From NCBI RefSeq assembly GCF_020297055.1, contig NZ_JAIXCQ010000001.1:254128-318127 (forward strand): a stretch of 64,000 nucleotides of DNA, in the 5' to 3' direction. The notes beneath the pieces are model-generated. The model had not been told where the DNA came from. It saw only the letters and a program-made list of their open reading frames with translations, and ran no database searches. This document shows, piece after piece, positions 1-7,540 of this stretch. Positions within the stretch are counted from its first letter, which is position 1. Every line of letters begins with the position of its first letter. Made by a program: the position numbers and the translations under genes. The stretch comes from Isoptericola luteus (GTDB lineage: Bacteria > Actinomycetota > Actinomycetes > Actinomycetales > Cellulomonadaceae).

Positions 1-296
1 GGGGTCAGGCCGCGACGGCGGGCCTCCTCGCCGAACGTGGTGAGCCGCATCTCGAAGTCGGCGCGGGGCGGGGCGACGAACGTGCCGCGGCCCTGGGCGC
101 GCTCCAGGATCCCCTCGGTGACGAGGGCGTCGACCGCCTGGCGGACCGTCATCCGGGAGACGCCGAACCGCTCCGTGAGGCTCCGCTCGGAGGGGACGGC
201 GTCCCCGACCGAGAGCTCGTTCGCGACGAGCTCGGAGAGGTAGGCGCGCACCGCGAGGTACTTGTGCTCGCTGCCGCGGTCCCGCGCCCTGACCAT
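1..296 (-). CDS. GntR-family regulator (N-terminal part, cut by window edge)
   Basis: Only the first 98 codons are present; the gene runs off the left edge. The protein opens with a GntR winged helix (roughly residues 12-75, with PSERSLTERFGVSRMTVRQA as recognition region) followed by the RGTFV turn and the beginning of what looks like a UTRA effector domain. GntR/UTRA proteins of the DasR/NagR type sense phosphorylated amino sugars and repress PTS and chitin/GlcNAc genes. It is divergent from a GlcNAc-type EIIC gene, and three DasR-like operators lie between the two, so control of that transporter and of itself is a strong inference. The effector is not visible from this fragment. Confidence 0.85.
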   Translation of the reverse strand, partial: MVRARDRGSEHKYLAVRAYLSELVANELSVGDAVPSERSLTERFGVSRMTVRQAVDALVTEGILERAQGRGTFVAPPRADFEMRLTTFGEEARRRGLT

Positions 297-363
297 CGTC
301 GTGTCCTGTCCTGCTGGTGTGCTCCGGTGCTCACCGGGCGGAGTCCCGGGGGTTGACACATCA

Positions 364-418
364 TGAGGTCTAGACCACTCTTCCTGCAAGTGGTCCAGAC
401 AACTTGGTCCGGACCCTC
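364..418. promoter_or_regulatory. Three DasR/GntR-like operators upstream of the EIIC gene
   Basis: Three near-copies of the known DasR consensus (ACTGGTCTAGACCACT) lie at 364-379, 389-404 (AGTGGTCCAGACAACT) and 403-418, the last two sharing bases. A TTGACA hexamer sits just upstream at 353-358, so the sites would block a promoter reading into the EIIC gene. The adjacent GntR gene is the obvious binder. The consensus is established for Streptomyces; its use here is inferred. Confidence 0.75.
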
Positions 419-521
419 GGCAACGGCGCCGCAGGCGTCGCGACACTGCCGCCGGACGACGACCGCCCGGGCCAACTGCATGCCCACCCGCCCGATCAGG
501 GCCACCCCACGGAGGAGAACC

Positions 522-2000
522 ATGACCACGGTCGCTGAGACCAAGGAGAAGCGGGGCTTCCCAGGCCTCGCGCAGCTGCAGCGCGTCGGACGCTCGCTCA
601 TGCTGCCGATCGCCTCGCTCCCTGCCGCCGCGCTGCTGCTGCGGCTCGGTCAGGCCGACATGCTGGGCGCCGACGGTGTCGCCGGGACCCTGCCCTGGAT
701 GCAGCCCGTCGCCGACGTGCTCGGCGCCGCCGGCAACGCCCTGTTCGCCAACCTGGCCGTGATCTTCGCCCTCGGCGTGGCGGTCGGCTACGCCCGCAAG
801 TCCGACGGCTCGACGGCGCTGGCCGCGCTCATCGGCTACTTCGTCTTCTCGGGCGTCAGCACCGCCCTGTCGCCCTACGTGCTGGGCAAGCCCGACCAGG
901 TCCTCGCCGAGGACGTCCTGGACACCGCGGACCCCGGGGCCGTGACCGCGGCGCAGAACGGCGACTTCACCGAGCTGCTCACGCACGCGATCACCGTCGG
1001 CGGGACCGCCCCCGGGCAGAACGTCATCAACTACGGCGTGCTCGGCGGCATCGTCATCGGTCTGACCGCCGCCCTGCTGTACCAGAAGTACTACCGGATC
1101 AAGCTGCCCCCGTACCTGGCCTTCTTCGGCGGCCGCCGCTTCGTCCCGATCATCACGGCCGGCGTCTCCGTCCTCATCGCCGTCGTCGGCGCCCTCGTGT
1201 ACCCCGCGTTCGACTGGCTCATCAACGACCAGATCGGTGGCTTCGTCACCGGCTCCACGATCTTCGGCGCATTCATCTACGGCACGCTCAACCGGCTCCT
1301 GGTGCCGATCGGCCTGCACCACCTGCTGAACTCGCTGCCCTGGTTCCAGTTCGGGGAGTACACGGACGGCAACGGTGCCGTCTGGCAGGGCGACATCGCC
1401 CGCTTCCTGCACGGCGACCCGACGGCCGGCACGTTCATGACCGGGTTCTTCCCCATCATGATGTTCGCGCTGCCCGCCGCGGCGCTCGCCATCATCCACA
1501 CCGCCAAGCCGCAGAACCGCAAGGTCATCGCCGGCGTGATGGGCTCGGCCGCCCTGGTCTCCTTCGTCACCGGTGTCACGGAGCCGCTCGAGTTCGCGTT
1601 CGTCTACGTCGCCTACCCGCTGTACGCGATCCACGCGGTGCTCACCGGTACCTCGATGGCGCTCGTCAACGCGCTCGACATCCGCAGCGGCTTCGGCTTC
1701 TCCGCCGGCGCCATCGACTACCTGCTGAACTTCCGGATCGCGGAGATGCCGCTGCTGCTCCTCCCGATCGGCCTGGCGTACGGCGCCCTGTACTACTTCC
1801 TGTTCCGCTGGGTCATCACCAGGTGGAACCTGAGGACGCCGGGCCGTGAGGACGACCCGGAGGCCGCGGCCGCCGTCGTCGGCGAGTCCGCCGCCGTCGG
1901 TGCCGCCGTGCCCCCGGTGACCGCGGAGACCGAGCGGACCCCGGAGACCGGCACGCCGCCGGGCGACTCCCGGGCGGCGAGGGGCGAGGACCCGGTCTGA
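522..2000 (+). CDS. PTS EIIC permease, N-acetylglucosamine/glucose family
   Basis: A 492-residue polytopic membrane protein of the PTS glucose/GlcNAc EIIC family. It has the usual run of hydrophobic helices and the conserved GVTEPLEFAFVY motif at about residues 350-361. It would translocate and help phosphorylate an amino sugar or hexose. No EIIB or EIIA domain is fused; the C-terminal 55 residues are Ala/Pro/Glu-rich and look disordered, so EIIA/B must be encoded elsewhere, as with NagE2/NagF in Streptomyces. The start at 522 follows a GGAGGAG ribosome site; an upstream in-frame ATG at 363 lies inside the operators and is not credible. The stop overlaps the EI start by one base (TGATG), implying coupled translation. 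Confidence 0.88.
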   Translation: MTTVAETKEKRGFPGLAQLQRVGRSLMLPIASLPAAALLLRLGQADMLGADGVAGTLPWMQPVADVLGAAGNALFANLAVIFALGVAVGYARKSDGSTALAALIGYFVFSGVSTALSPYVLGKPDQVLAEDVLDTADPGAVTAAQNGDFTELLTHAITVGGTAPGQNVINYGVLGGIVIGLTAALLYQKYYRIKLPPYLAFFGGRRFVPIITAGVSVLIAVVGALVYPAFDWLINDQIGGFVTGSTIFGAFIYGTLNRLLVPIGLHHLLNSLPWFQFGEYTDGNGAVWQGDIARFLHGDPTAGTFMTGFFPIMMFALPAAALAIIHTAKPQNRKVIAGVMGSAALVSFVTGVTEPLEFAFVYVAYPLYAIHAVLTGTSMALVNALDIRSGFGFSAGAIDYLLNFRIAEMPLLLLPIGLAYGALYYFLFRWVITRWNLRTPGREDDPEAAAAVVGESAAVGAAVPPVTAETERTPETGTPPGDSRAARGEDPV

Positions 2001-3673
2001 TGAGCACCACCCTCACCGGTGCCCCGGTGAGCCCGGGGCGGGCGACCGGCGTCGTCGTGACGATGCCGGCCCCCGTCCCGGAGCCCCCGGAGGGGACCGT
2101 CGCACCGGCCGAGGCCGAGGCCGCCGTCGATCGACTGGCGGCGGCGACCGACGCCGTCCGTGAGCGGCTCGAGGCGCTGGCCGGCACCGCGACCGGCACC
2201 GCCGCGGAGGTGCTCACCGTGACGGCCGCGATGGCGGCCGACCCGACCCTCGCCTCGGACGCGCAGCGGCGCGTCCGGGACGAGGGCCGCACTCCGGAGC
2301 GGGCGGTGTGGGACGCGGCGAACGCGCTCGCCGCCCAGCTCGAGCCCCTCGGCCCGCCGCTGAGCGAGCGTGCCCGCGACGTGCGCGACGTGCGCGACCG
2401 CATCGTCGCGGAGCTCACGGGGGTGCGCCCCCCGGGCGTGCCCTCGCCCGGGCACCCGTTCGTGCTGCTGGCCGAGGACCTGGCGCCGGCCGACACGGCC
2501 ACGCTCGACCCGGCCGTCGTCGTCGCCATCGTCACCAGCGGCGGCGGCCCGACGTCGCACACCGCGATCCTCGCGCGGGCGCTGGGCATCCCGGCGGTCG
2601 TCGCGGTCACCGGCGCCCTGGAGCTCGCCGAGGGCGAGCGGGTCGTCGTCGACGGCGGGGCGGGCACCGTGGTGCGTGACCCGTCCGACGCCGAGGTGGC
2701 GGCCGCCGAACGTGCGGTGCACGTCGAGCGCACCTTTGACGGCCAGGGCCGCACGTCCGACGGGCACCGCGTGGAGCTGCTGGCCAACGTGGCCGACCCG
2801 GCGGCCGCGAAGGCGGCCGTCGACGCGCACGCCGAGGGCGTCGGGCTGTTCCGCACCGAGTTCTGCTTCCTCGGCCGCGACACCGAGCCGCCGGTGGCGG
2901 AGCAGGTCGAGGCCTACCGCGGGGTGCTCGGCGCGTTCGCCGGGAAGAAGGTCGTGGTGCGCACCCTGGACGCGGGGGCGGACAAGCCGCTGCCCTTCGT
3001 CACCGCCGACGACGAGCCCAACCCGGCGCTCGGCGTGCGCGGCCTGCGCACGGCCGCCGGCCACCCCGAGGTGCTGGACCGCCAGCTCCAGGCGATCGCC
3101 GAGGCGGCCGCGGCCGAGGAGGCCGACGTGTGGGTCATGGCGCCGATGGTGGCCACGACCGCGGAGGCGCTCGGCTTCGTCGACGCCTGCGAGCGGCACG
3201 GGCTGCGGCGGGCGGGGGTCATGGTCGAGGTGCCCGCGGCGGCCCTGCGGTCGCGGTGGATCTTCGCCCACGCGCGGTTCGGCAGCATCGGCACGAACGA
3301 CCTCGTGCAGTACACGATGGCGGCGGACCGGATGCTCGGTCCGCTCGCGGCGCTGTCGACGTCGTGGCAGCCGGCCGTGCTGGAGCTGGTCCGGTCCACC
3401 TGCGAGGGGGCCGCGCAGCACGCGCGCCCGGTCGGGGTGTGCGGGGAGGCGGCGGCCGACGCCGTGCTCGCGCCCGTGCTCGTGGGGCTCGGCGTGAAGT
3501 CGCTGTCCATGACGCCGCGGGCGCTCGCGGACGTCGCGGCCGTGCTCTCGCGGGTGTCGTTCGCGCACTGTCGCGCCCTGGCGCACCTGGTGCTCGAGGA
3601 ACCGGACGCCGACGCCGCGCGCGCCGCCGTCCGGCGCGAGCTGGCGGACGTCCTGGAGGAGCTGGCCCTCTGA
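2000..3673 (+). CDS. ptsI: PTS enzyme I (phosphoenolpyruvate-protein phosphotransferase)
   Basis: A 557-residue cytosolic enzyme that takes phosphate from PEP and passes it to HPr, the first step of all PTS sugar uptake. Visible parts: an N-terminal HPr-binding helical region, the phosphohistidine domain with GGPTSHTAILAR (His187 the phosphorylated residue), and a C-terminal PEP-binding TIM barrel with EGVGLFRTEFCF, DAGADKPLPF, IGTNDLVQYTMAADR and VGVCGE (Cys481). The length is normal. It is translationally coupled to the EIIC gene, so it should share the DasR-like control of that promoter. It converges on the HPr-VKOR unit, and a 46-bp perfect inverted repeat separates the two. Confidence 0.96.
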   Translation: MSTTLTGAPVSPGRATGVVVTMPAPVPEPPEGTVAPAEAEAAVDRLAAATDAVRERLEALAGTATGTAAEVLTVTAAMAADPTLASDAQRRVRDEGRTPERAVWDAANALAAQLEPLGPPLSERARDVRDVRDRIVAELTGVRPPGVPSPGHPFVLLAEDLAPADTATLDPAVVVAIVTSGGGPTSHTAILARALGIPAVVAVTGALELAEGERVVVDGGAGTVVRDPSDAEVAAAERAVHVERTFDGQGRTSDGHRVELLANVADPAAAKAAVDAHAEGVGLFRTEFCFLGRDTEPPVAEQVEAYRGVLGAFAGKKVVVRTLDAGADKPLPFVTADDEPNPALGVRGLRTAAGHPEVLDRQLQAIAEAAAAEEADVWVMAPMVATTAEALGFVDACERHGLRRAGVMVEVPAAALRSRWIFAHARFGSIGTNDLVQYTMAADRMLGPLAALSTSWQPAVLELVRSTCEGAAQHARPVGVCGEAAADAVLAPVLVGLGVKSLSMTPRALADVAAVLSRVSFAHCRALAHLVLEEPDADAARAAVRRELADVLEELAL

Positions 3674-3677
3674 CCTG

Positions 3678-3771
3678 CCCTCTTCGGCTGAGTGTTGTGA
3701 GCGGGCGTTTGGCCCCCTTCTCGTCCGAGAAGGGGGCCAAACGCCCGCTCACAACACTCAGCCGAAGAGGG
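3678..3771. terminator. Perfect 46-bp inverted repeat between convergent genes (family A palindrome)
   Basis: Left arm 3678-3723 and right arm 3726-3771 are exact reverse complements around a 2-base loop. The right arm covers the stop and last codons of the VKOR gene. There is no U-tract, but an RNA hairpin this long would stop transcription from both sides. The arm core (GAGCGGGCGTTTGGCCCCCT) recurs in the palindrome at 39113-39176, so this is one member of a dispersed intergenic repeat. Confidence 0.8.
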
Positions 3772-4369
3772 CGGCGCCGTACTTCAGCAGCACCCCGGCG
3801 GCGAGCAGCAGGAACCACGCCGCGGTGAGGATGCCGAACGCGCCGGACCGCACCAGGGACATGGCCCAGGACTGCAGCCACCGGGGCCAGTAGAGGTTGT
3901 CCTCGAGGATGTTCCAGTGGAGCATCGAGACGAACACGAGGGTCGTCGAGACGGTGATGGTCAGGCACCACGGGCACAGGGCGCCGATGACGAACATCGA
4001 CTGCCAGAAGAGCCAGTAGGCGAAGACGAGGCCCAGCAGGTAGACGGTCTGCGCGGCCGTCATGAACCACCGCGGGAACCGCACCCCCGCCAGCCCCGAC
4101 ACCGCCACGGTGATGACCACGGACTCCGCGACGAGCCCGAGGAACGCGTTGGGGAACCCGAACAGGCTCGCCTGCCACGACGTCCCCACGGCGCCGCAGG
4201 ACAGCACCGCGTTGATGTTGCACGACAGTGCGGCGTCCGGGTTCGCGGCCAGCTCCACCGCGTCGACCGACAGCACGAACGCGGCGACCAGGCCGATCAG
4301 CGCCCCGACGAGCATCTCCCCGAACAGCCAGCGTGCCGAGTGGAAGAAACCGCCGGGTCGCTGCGTCAC
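3758..4369 (-). CDS. Vitamin K epoxide reductase (VKOR) family membrane protein
   Basis: A 203-residue integral membrane protein with about five helices. Bacterial VKOR homologues re-oxidise DsbA-like thiol oxidases and pass electrons to quinone, so supporting disulfide formation in exported proteins. The active-site CPWC motif is at Cys132/Cys135 and the loop cysteine pair at Cys50/Cys58, all four in the expected places. The start is GTG at 4369, only 4 bases after the HPr stop, so HPr and VKOR form one transcription unit. That pairing is odd functionally and places VKOR downstream of a DasR-like operator. The 3' end lies inside the long convergent hairpin. Confidence 0.9.
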   Translation of the reverse strand: MTQRPGGFFHSARWLFGEMLVGALIGLVAAFVLSVDAVELAANPDAALSCNINAVLSCGAVGTSWQASLFGFPNAFLGLVAESVVITVAVSGLAGVRFPRWFMTAAQTVYLLGLVFAYWLFWQSMFVIGALCPWCLTITVSTTLVFVSMLHWNILEDNLYWPRWLQSWAMSLVRSGAFGILTAAWFLLLAAGVLLKYGAALFG

Positions 4370-4373
4370 GGCG

Positions 4374-4643
4374 TCAGGCTACTTCCTCCTGCGAGAGGAA
4401 CTCGACGAGGGCGTCGAGGGCGGCCGTGGCGTCCGCGCCGTCGGCGTCGGTGCTCAGCACGACCTCGTCGCCGGCCCCTGCGCCGAGCGTCATGATGCCG
4501 AGGATGCTCGCGGCGTCGACCGGGTCGCCGCCCGTCTTGGCGATCTGGACCCCGACGGGCTGGGCGCCGGCCTTCTGGGCGAACAGTGCGGCGGGGCGTG
4601 CGTGCAGGCCCTCGGTGATGGCGACGACGACGGTGCGTTCCAC
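4374..4643 (-). CDS. ptsH: Phosphocarrier protein HPr
   Basis: An 89-residue HPr. It accepts phosphate from enzyme I on His14 (GLHARPAALF) and donates it to EIIA domains. Ser46 sits in the usual helix (DAASILGIMTLG); whether it is a regulatory phosphorylation site in this organism is not known. The GTG start at 4643 is preceded by a GGAGGAACC ribosome site. Longer in-frame starts upstream run through the operator and adjacent TetR gene and are shadows. A DasR-like operator 19 bases upstream suggests co-regulation with the EIIC-EI operon across the convergent junction. Confidence 0.95.
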   Translation of the reverse strand: MERTVVVAITEGLHARPAALFAQKAGAQPVGVQIAKTGGDPVDAASILGIMTLGAGAGDEVVLSTDADGADATAALDALVEFLSQEEVA

Positions 4644-4661
4644 GGTTCCTCCGGTGCGACA

Positions 4662-4677
4662 GGTGGTCTGGACCAGT
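4662..4677. promoter_or_regulatory. DasR-like operator upstream of HPr
   Basis: GGTGGTCTGGACCAGT, with the GGTC-N2-GACC palindrome of the DasR site, 19 bases before the HPr start. It matches the cluster at 364-418 upstream of EIIC. Confidence 0.72.
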
Positions 4678-4714
4678 TCATCGTAGGGATGCCGCGGGCG
4701 GTTGGGAAGGGGGC

Positions 4715-5509
4715 TCAGCCGTCGCTCTGGCGCGCGCGCTCGATCGCCGACCCGACGGCGTCGAGCAACCGCTCCAGCGGCCCCGTCAGCGGGCCCCGGC
4801 TCGACGTGTCGAAGCCGCCGGCGTTCCAGATCCGCGTCATCGTCGGGTAACGCTCCTGGTCGAAGTAGTCCACCCAGAAGCTGCTCATCGACGTCCAGTA
4901 CTCGTCGTTGCTCTGCCCGGAGCTCGCCTTGTCGACGGCCTCCGCGACGGCCGCGCGCGCGAGCCCCCGGACGAACGCGTCGAGCAGCCCGACGATCTCC
5001 ACCACCTGCGCCTCGGGCAGGCCCGTGTCGACCAGGGTGCGCAGACCGGCCTCCTGGGCGTCCAGGACCGACGGCGTCGGCGGGAGCCGCCACATGCTCG
5101 TCTGCAGGATCCACGGGTGGCGCCCGAAGAGGTCCCACTGCTGGTGCGCGTACCGGGTCAGGCCCTCGCGCCAGCCGGTGCCCGGGTCGGGCAGGTCGAG
5201 CTCGGCGAAGGCGCGGTCGATCATGAGGTCGACCAGCTCGGTGCGCCCCGGCACGTACGTGTAGAGGGACATCGCGCCGACGCCGAGCCTCGCCGCGACC
5301 TTGCGCATCGACAGGCCTTCGAGGCCCTCGGCGTGCGCCACCTCGATCCCCGCCCCGACGACCTGCTCCAGCGTGAGCCGCGCCTTGCGCCCGCGCCCGG
5401 ACGGCTGCGGCGGGTCCCACAGCAGCGCGAGGCGCCGCACGACGTCGGGCGGGCGGGGGACCTGTTGCTCCGCCTCGGGGTCCTCGGCGTGCGGCTCGGC
5501 GTTCGACAT
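4715..5509 (-). CDS. TetR-family regulator with tetracycline-repressor-like C-terminal domain
   Basis: A 264-residue repressor. After a Pro/Glu-rich N-terminal stretch of about 40 residues the TetR helix-turn-helix covers roughly residues 48-92 (SMRKVAARLGVGAMSLYTYV), followed by the longer ligand-binding domain of the TetR_C_1 group. It is divergent from an ABC exporter pair and is the likely local repressor of it; such proteins commonly sense the drug or metabolite exported. A GTAC-AGC-GTAC palindrome lies in the divergent promoter region. The inducer cannot be predicted. A related TetR-ABC set occurs at 60.7-63.7 kb. Confidence 0.9.
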   Translation of the reverse strand: MSNAEPHAEDPEAEQQVPRPPDVVRRLALLWDPPQPSGRGRKARLTLEQVVGAGIEVAHAEGLEGLSMRKVAARLGVGAMSLYTYVPGRTELVDLMIDRAFAELDLPDPGTGWREGLTRYAHQQWDLFGRHPWILQTSMWRLPPTPSVLDAQEAGLRTLVDTGLPEAQVVEIVGLLDAFVRGLARAAVAEAVDKASSGQSNDEYWTSMSSFWVDYFDQERYPTMTRIWNAGGFDTSSRGPLTGPLERLLDAVGSAIERARQSDG

Positions 5510-5576
5510 GCCCGCATCCTCCCACCGTGGCGGCTGGGTCGAGGGGTGGGCCGAGGTGGCTGTCGGTGCCTCGGTC

Positions 5577-5607
5577 TAGCCTCGAACCATGATCCAGTAC
5601 AGCGTAC
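5577..5607 (+). promoter_or_regulatory. Promoter -10 box and candidate TetR operator for the ABC exporter
   Basis: TAGCCT at 5577-5582 ends six bases before an ATG at 5589, the leaderless geometry repeated across this window. GTAC-AGC-GTAC at 5597-5607 is palindromic and sits just downstream of the start point, where a TetR dimer would block transcription. Confidence 0.5.
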
Positions 5608-5627
5608 GAGAGTGGGTGGGACGATGA
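5589..5627 (+). CDS. 12-codon leader ORF overlapping the ABC ATPase start
   Basis: ATG at 5589 follows the TAGCCT box by six bases and opens a frame of 12 residues (MIQYSVREWVGR) ending in TGA 5625-5627. That stop overlaps the ATPase start codon at 5624 as ATGA, the arrangement used for translational coupling. The peptide itself has no recognisable function. Translation of it would bring ribosomes to the ATPase start. It could also be chance, since short frames are common. Confidence 0.45.
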   Translation: MIQYSVREWVGR

Positions 5628-6583
5628 TCCGAGCACGGGGACTGACCAAGACGTTCCGACGGGGCAAGGAGGTGGTCGAGGCCGTCAAGGGCATCGACGT
5701 CGACGTGGCCGAGGGCGAGCTCGTCGCCTTCCTCGGCCCCAACGGGGCGGGCAAGTCGACGACCCTGAGGATGCTGACCTCGCTGCTGGAGCCGACGGCG
5801 GGCGAGGCGGAGGTGGCGGGGCACGACGTCGCCCGCAGCCCGGCGCAGGTGCGCGCCAGGATCGGGTTCATCGGGCAGGGCAACGGCGGCGGGTTCAGCT
5901 ACCGGGTGCGCGACGAGCTGCACAACCAGGGCCGGTTCTACGGCCTGTCGTCCGCCGTCTACACCGAGCGCGCGGCCGACCTCCTGGCGGCCCTGGAGCT
6001 GGGCGGGCTCGAGAAGCGGTCGGTGCAGTCGCTCTCCGGCGGTCAGCGCCGCCGCCTGGACGTGGCGCTCGGCCTCATGAACCACCCGCCCCTGCTGTTC
6101 CTCGACGAACCCACCACGGGCCTCGACCCGCACTCGCGGGCCAACCTGTGGGAGCACATCTCGGCGATGCGCGAGCGGTACGGCATGACGGTCGTGCTCA
6201 CCACGCACTACCTCGACGAGGCGGACAGCATGGCCGAGCGCGTCGTCGTCATCGACCACGGCCAGATCATCGCGGACGCCGCGCCGGACGCGCTCAAGCG
6301 CGAGCACGCCGACGACCGTCTCACGCTCGTCGTCGACGGGGACGAGGCCGCCGTCCGGCAGGCGCTCCCCGTCGGGCTCGGCGAGGTGACCACGCGGCCC
6401 CACGACGGGGGGCTGATGGTCCAGGTCGCGACGGCGCACGGCGCGGCCGCCCTGCCGGGGGCCATCGAGGCGCTGCGCCTCGCCGGCGTCCCGACCACGT
6501 CGGCGGACGTGCGCCGGGCCAGCCTCGACGACGTCTTCCTCAACCTCACCGGACGCAGCCTGCGAGAGGAGGCGGCAGCATGA
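5624..6583 (+). CDS. ABC transporter ATP-binding protein, DrrA/ABC-2 type
   Basis: A 319-residue nucleotide-binding subunit. Walker A GPNGAGKST is at residues 38-46, signature SLSGGQRRR and Walker B LLFLDEPTTGLDP follow, and the C-terminal domain of about 90 residues is the one found in daunorubicin-resistance (DrrA) ATPases. With the permease encoded four bases into its stop codon it should form an efflux pump. The start is ATG 5624 (GGGTGGG upstream, also coupled to a 12-codon leader ORF); longer frames overlap the divergent TetR. The substrate is unknown. Confidence 0.93.
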   Translation: MIRARGLTKTFRRGKEVVEAVKGIDVDVAEGELVAFLGPNGAGKSTTLRMLTSLLEPTAGEAEVAGHDVARSPAQVRARIGFIGQGNGGGFSYRVRDELHNQGRFYGLSSAVYTERAADLLAALELGGLEKRSVQSLSGGQRRRLDVALGLMNHPPLLFLDEPTTGLDPHSRANLWEHISAMRERYGMTVVLTTHYLDEADSMAERVVVIDHGQIIADAAPDALKREHADDRLTLVVDGDEAAVRQALPVGLGEVTTRPHDGGLMVQVATAHGAAALPGAIEALRLAGVPTTSADVRRASLDDVFLNLTGRSLREEAAA

Positions 6584-7449
6584 GCCGCCCGACCGATCCC
6601 CCGACCACGACCTCCACGATCGTCACGCCGGCGCCCGTCCACGAGGCTCCGCGGATCGTCAGCCGCACCGGCCCGGGCAAGTTCCTCGCGGACACGGGCG
6701 CCGTGTTCACGCGCGAGATCCTGCTGGTGCTGCGCGACCCGTTCACGCTGATCTTCTCGCTGCTCCAGCCGCTGATCTTCCTGGGGCTGTTCGGGCCGCT
6801 GCTCACCGGCACGTTCGGCGGCGGGTTCGGCGGCGAGGGCGCCAGCACCGCCGACACCCTGCAGTGGTTCGTGCCCGGCGTCATCGTGATGATCTCGCTG
6901 TTCGGCACCTCGATGGCGGGCTCGAACCTGCTCTACGAGATCATGACCGGCTCGTACGAACGGGTGCTCGCCACGCCGCTCGACCGGTCGGCGATCCTCG
7001 TGGGACGGGCGCTCAAGGAGTTCGCGCCGCTGCTGGTGCAGGGGCTGCTCATCGCGGTGGTGTGCATCCCGTTCGGGTTCCGGTTCCACGTGCTGCCGGC
7101 ACTCACCGGTCTGGTGCTGCTCGGCATCTTCGGCATCGGGGTCGGGGCGCTGTCGCACTCGCTGGCGCAGGCGGCCAAGGGCCGCGAGTGGCTGTTCTGG
7201 GGGGTGCAGCAGTCGTTGCTGTTCCCGCTGCTCATCCTGTCCGGGATGATGCTGCCACTCGAGGCCGCGCCATCGTGGATGCAGACCGCGGCGCTGTTCA
7301 ACCCGCTCACGTACATGGTCGACGCCGAGCGGGCGCTGTTCGCCGGCACGTTCGACGACCCGGCGGTGCTGTGGGGGGCCGTGGCGGCGGCCGTGACGTG
7401 CGCCGTCGGCCTCGTCGTCGGCATCCGCTCCACCCGCAGGGCGGTCTGA
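6580..7449 (+). CDS. ABC-2 type permease, DrrB-like
   Basis: A 289-residue membrane protein with about six helices after a Pro/Thr-rich cytoplasmic N-terminus of about 35 residues. It has the ABC-2 permease pattern, including YERVLATPLDRSAILVGR after helix 2 and the ILSGMMLPLEAAPSWMQ region before the last helix. It pairs with the preceding ATPase (ATGA overlap) to form an exporter, probably for a hydrophobic drug or metabolite. Expression should follow the divergent TetR. The gene ends 14 bases before a palindrome. Confidence 0.92.
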   Translation: MSRPTDPPTTTSTIVTPAPVHEAPRIVSRTGPGKFLADTGAVFTREILLVLRDPFTLIFSLLQPLIFLGLFGPLLTGTFGGGFGGEGASTADTLQWFVPGVIVMISLFGTSMAGSNLLYEIMTGSYERVLATPLDRSAILVGRALKEFAPLLVQGLLIAVVCIPFGFRFHVLPALTGLVLLGIFGIGVGALSHSLAQAAKGREWLFWGVQQSLLFPLLILSGMMLPLEAAPSWMQTAALFNPLTYMVDAERALFAGTFDDPAVLWGAVAAAVTCAVGLVVGIRSTRRAV

Positions 7450-7463
7450 GCCCCGCCCCGCGG

Positions 7464-7524
7464 ATCGAGGTACCCGTGCCGAGATCGACCTTCAGAAGGT
7501 CGATCTCGGCACGGGTACCTCGAT
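7464..7524. repeat. Perfect 30-bp inverted repeat (family B palindrome), probable bidirectional terminator
   Basis: Arms 7464-7493 and 7495-7524 are exact reverse complements with a one-base loop, between two convergent genes. The arm begins ATCGAGGTACCCGT and ends GAGATCGACCTTC. A second copy with the same blocks lies at 59241-59307, so it belongs to a dispersed family. Confidence 0.78.
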
Positions 7525-7540
7525 CTCGCGGGAGGAGACC

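Noticed and set aside
363-521. Upstream start for the EIIC gene
   Set aside because: It would begin inside the DasR-like operators and add 53 residues with no homology-like pattern; ATG 522 has a good ribosome site.
1793-3586. A 597-codon minus-strand frame antisense to ptsI
   Set aside because: Arg/His/Gly-rich shadow; the plus-strand enzyme I has all catalytic motifs.
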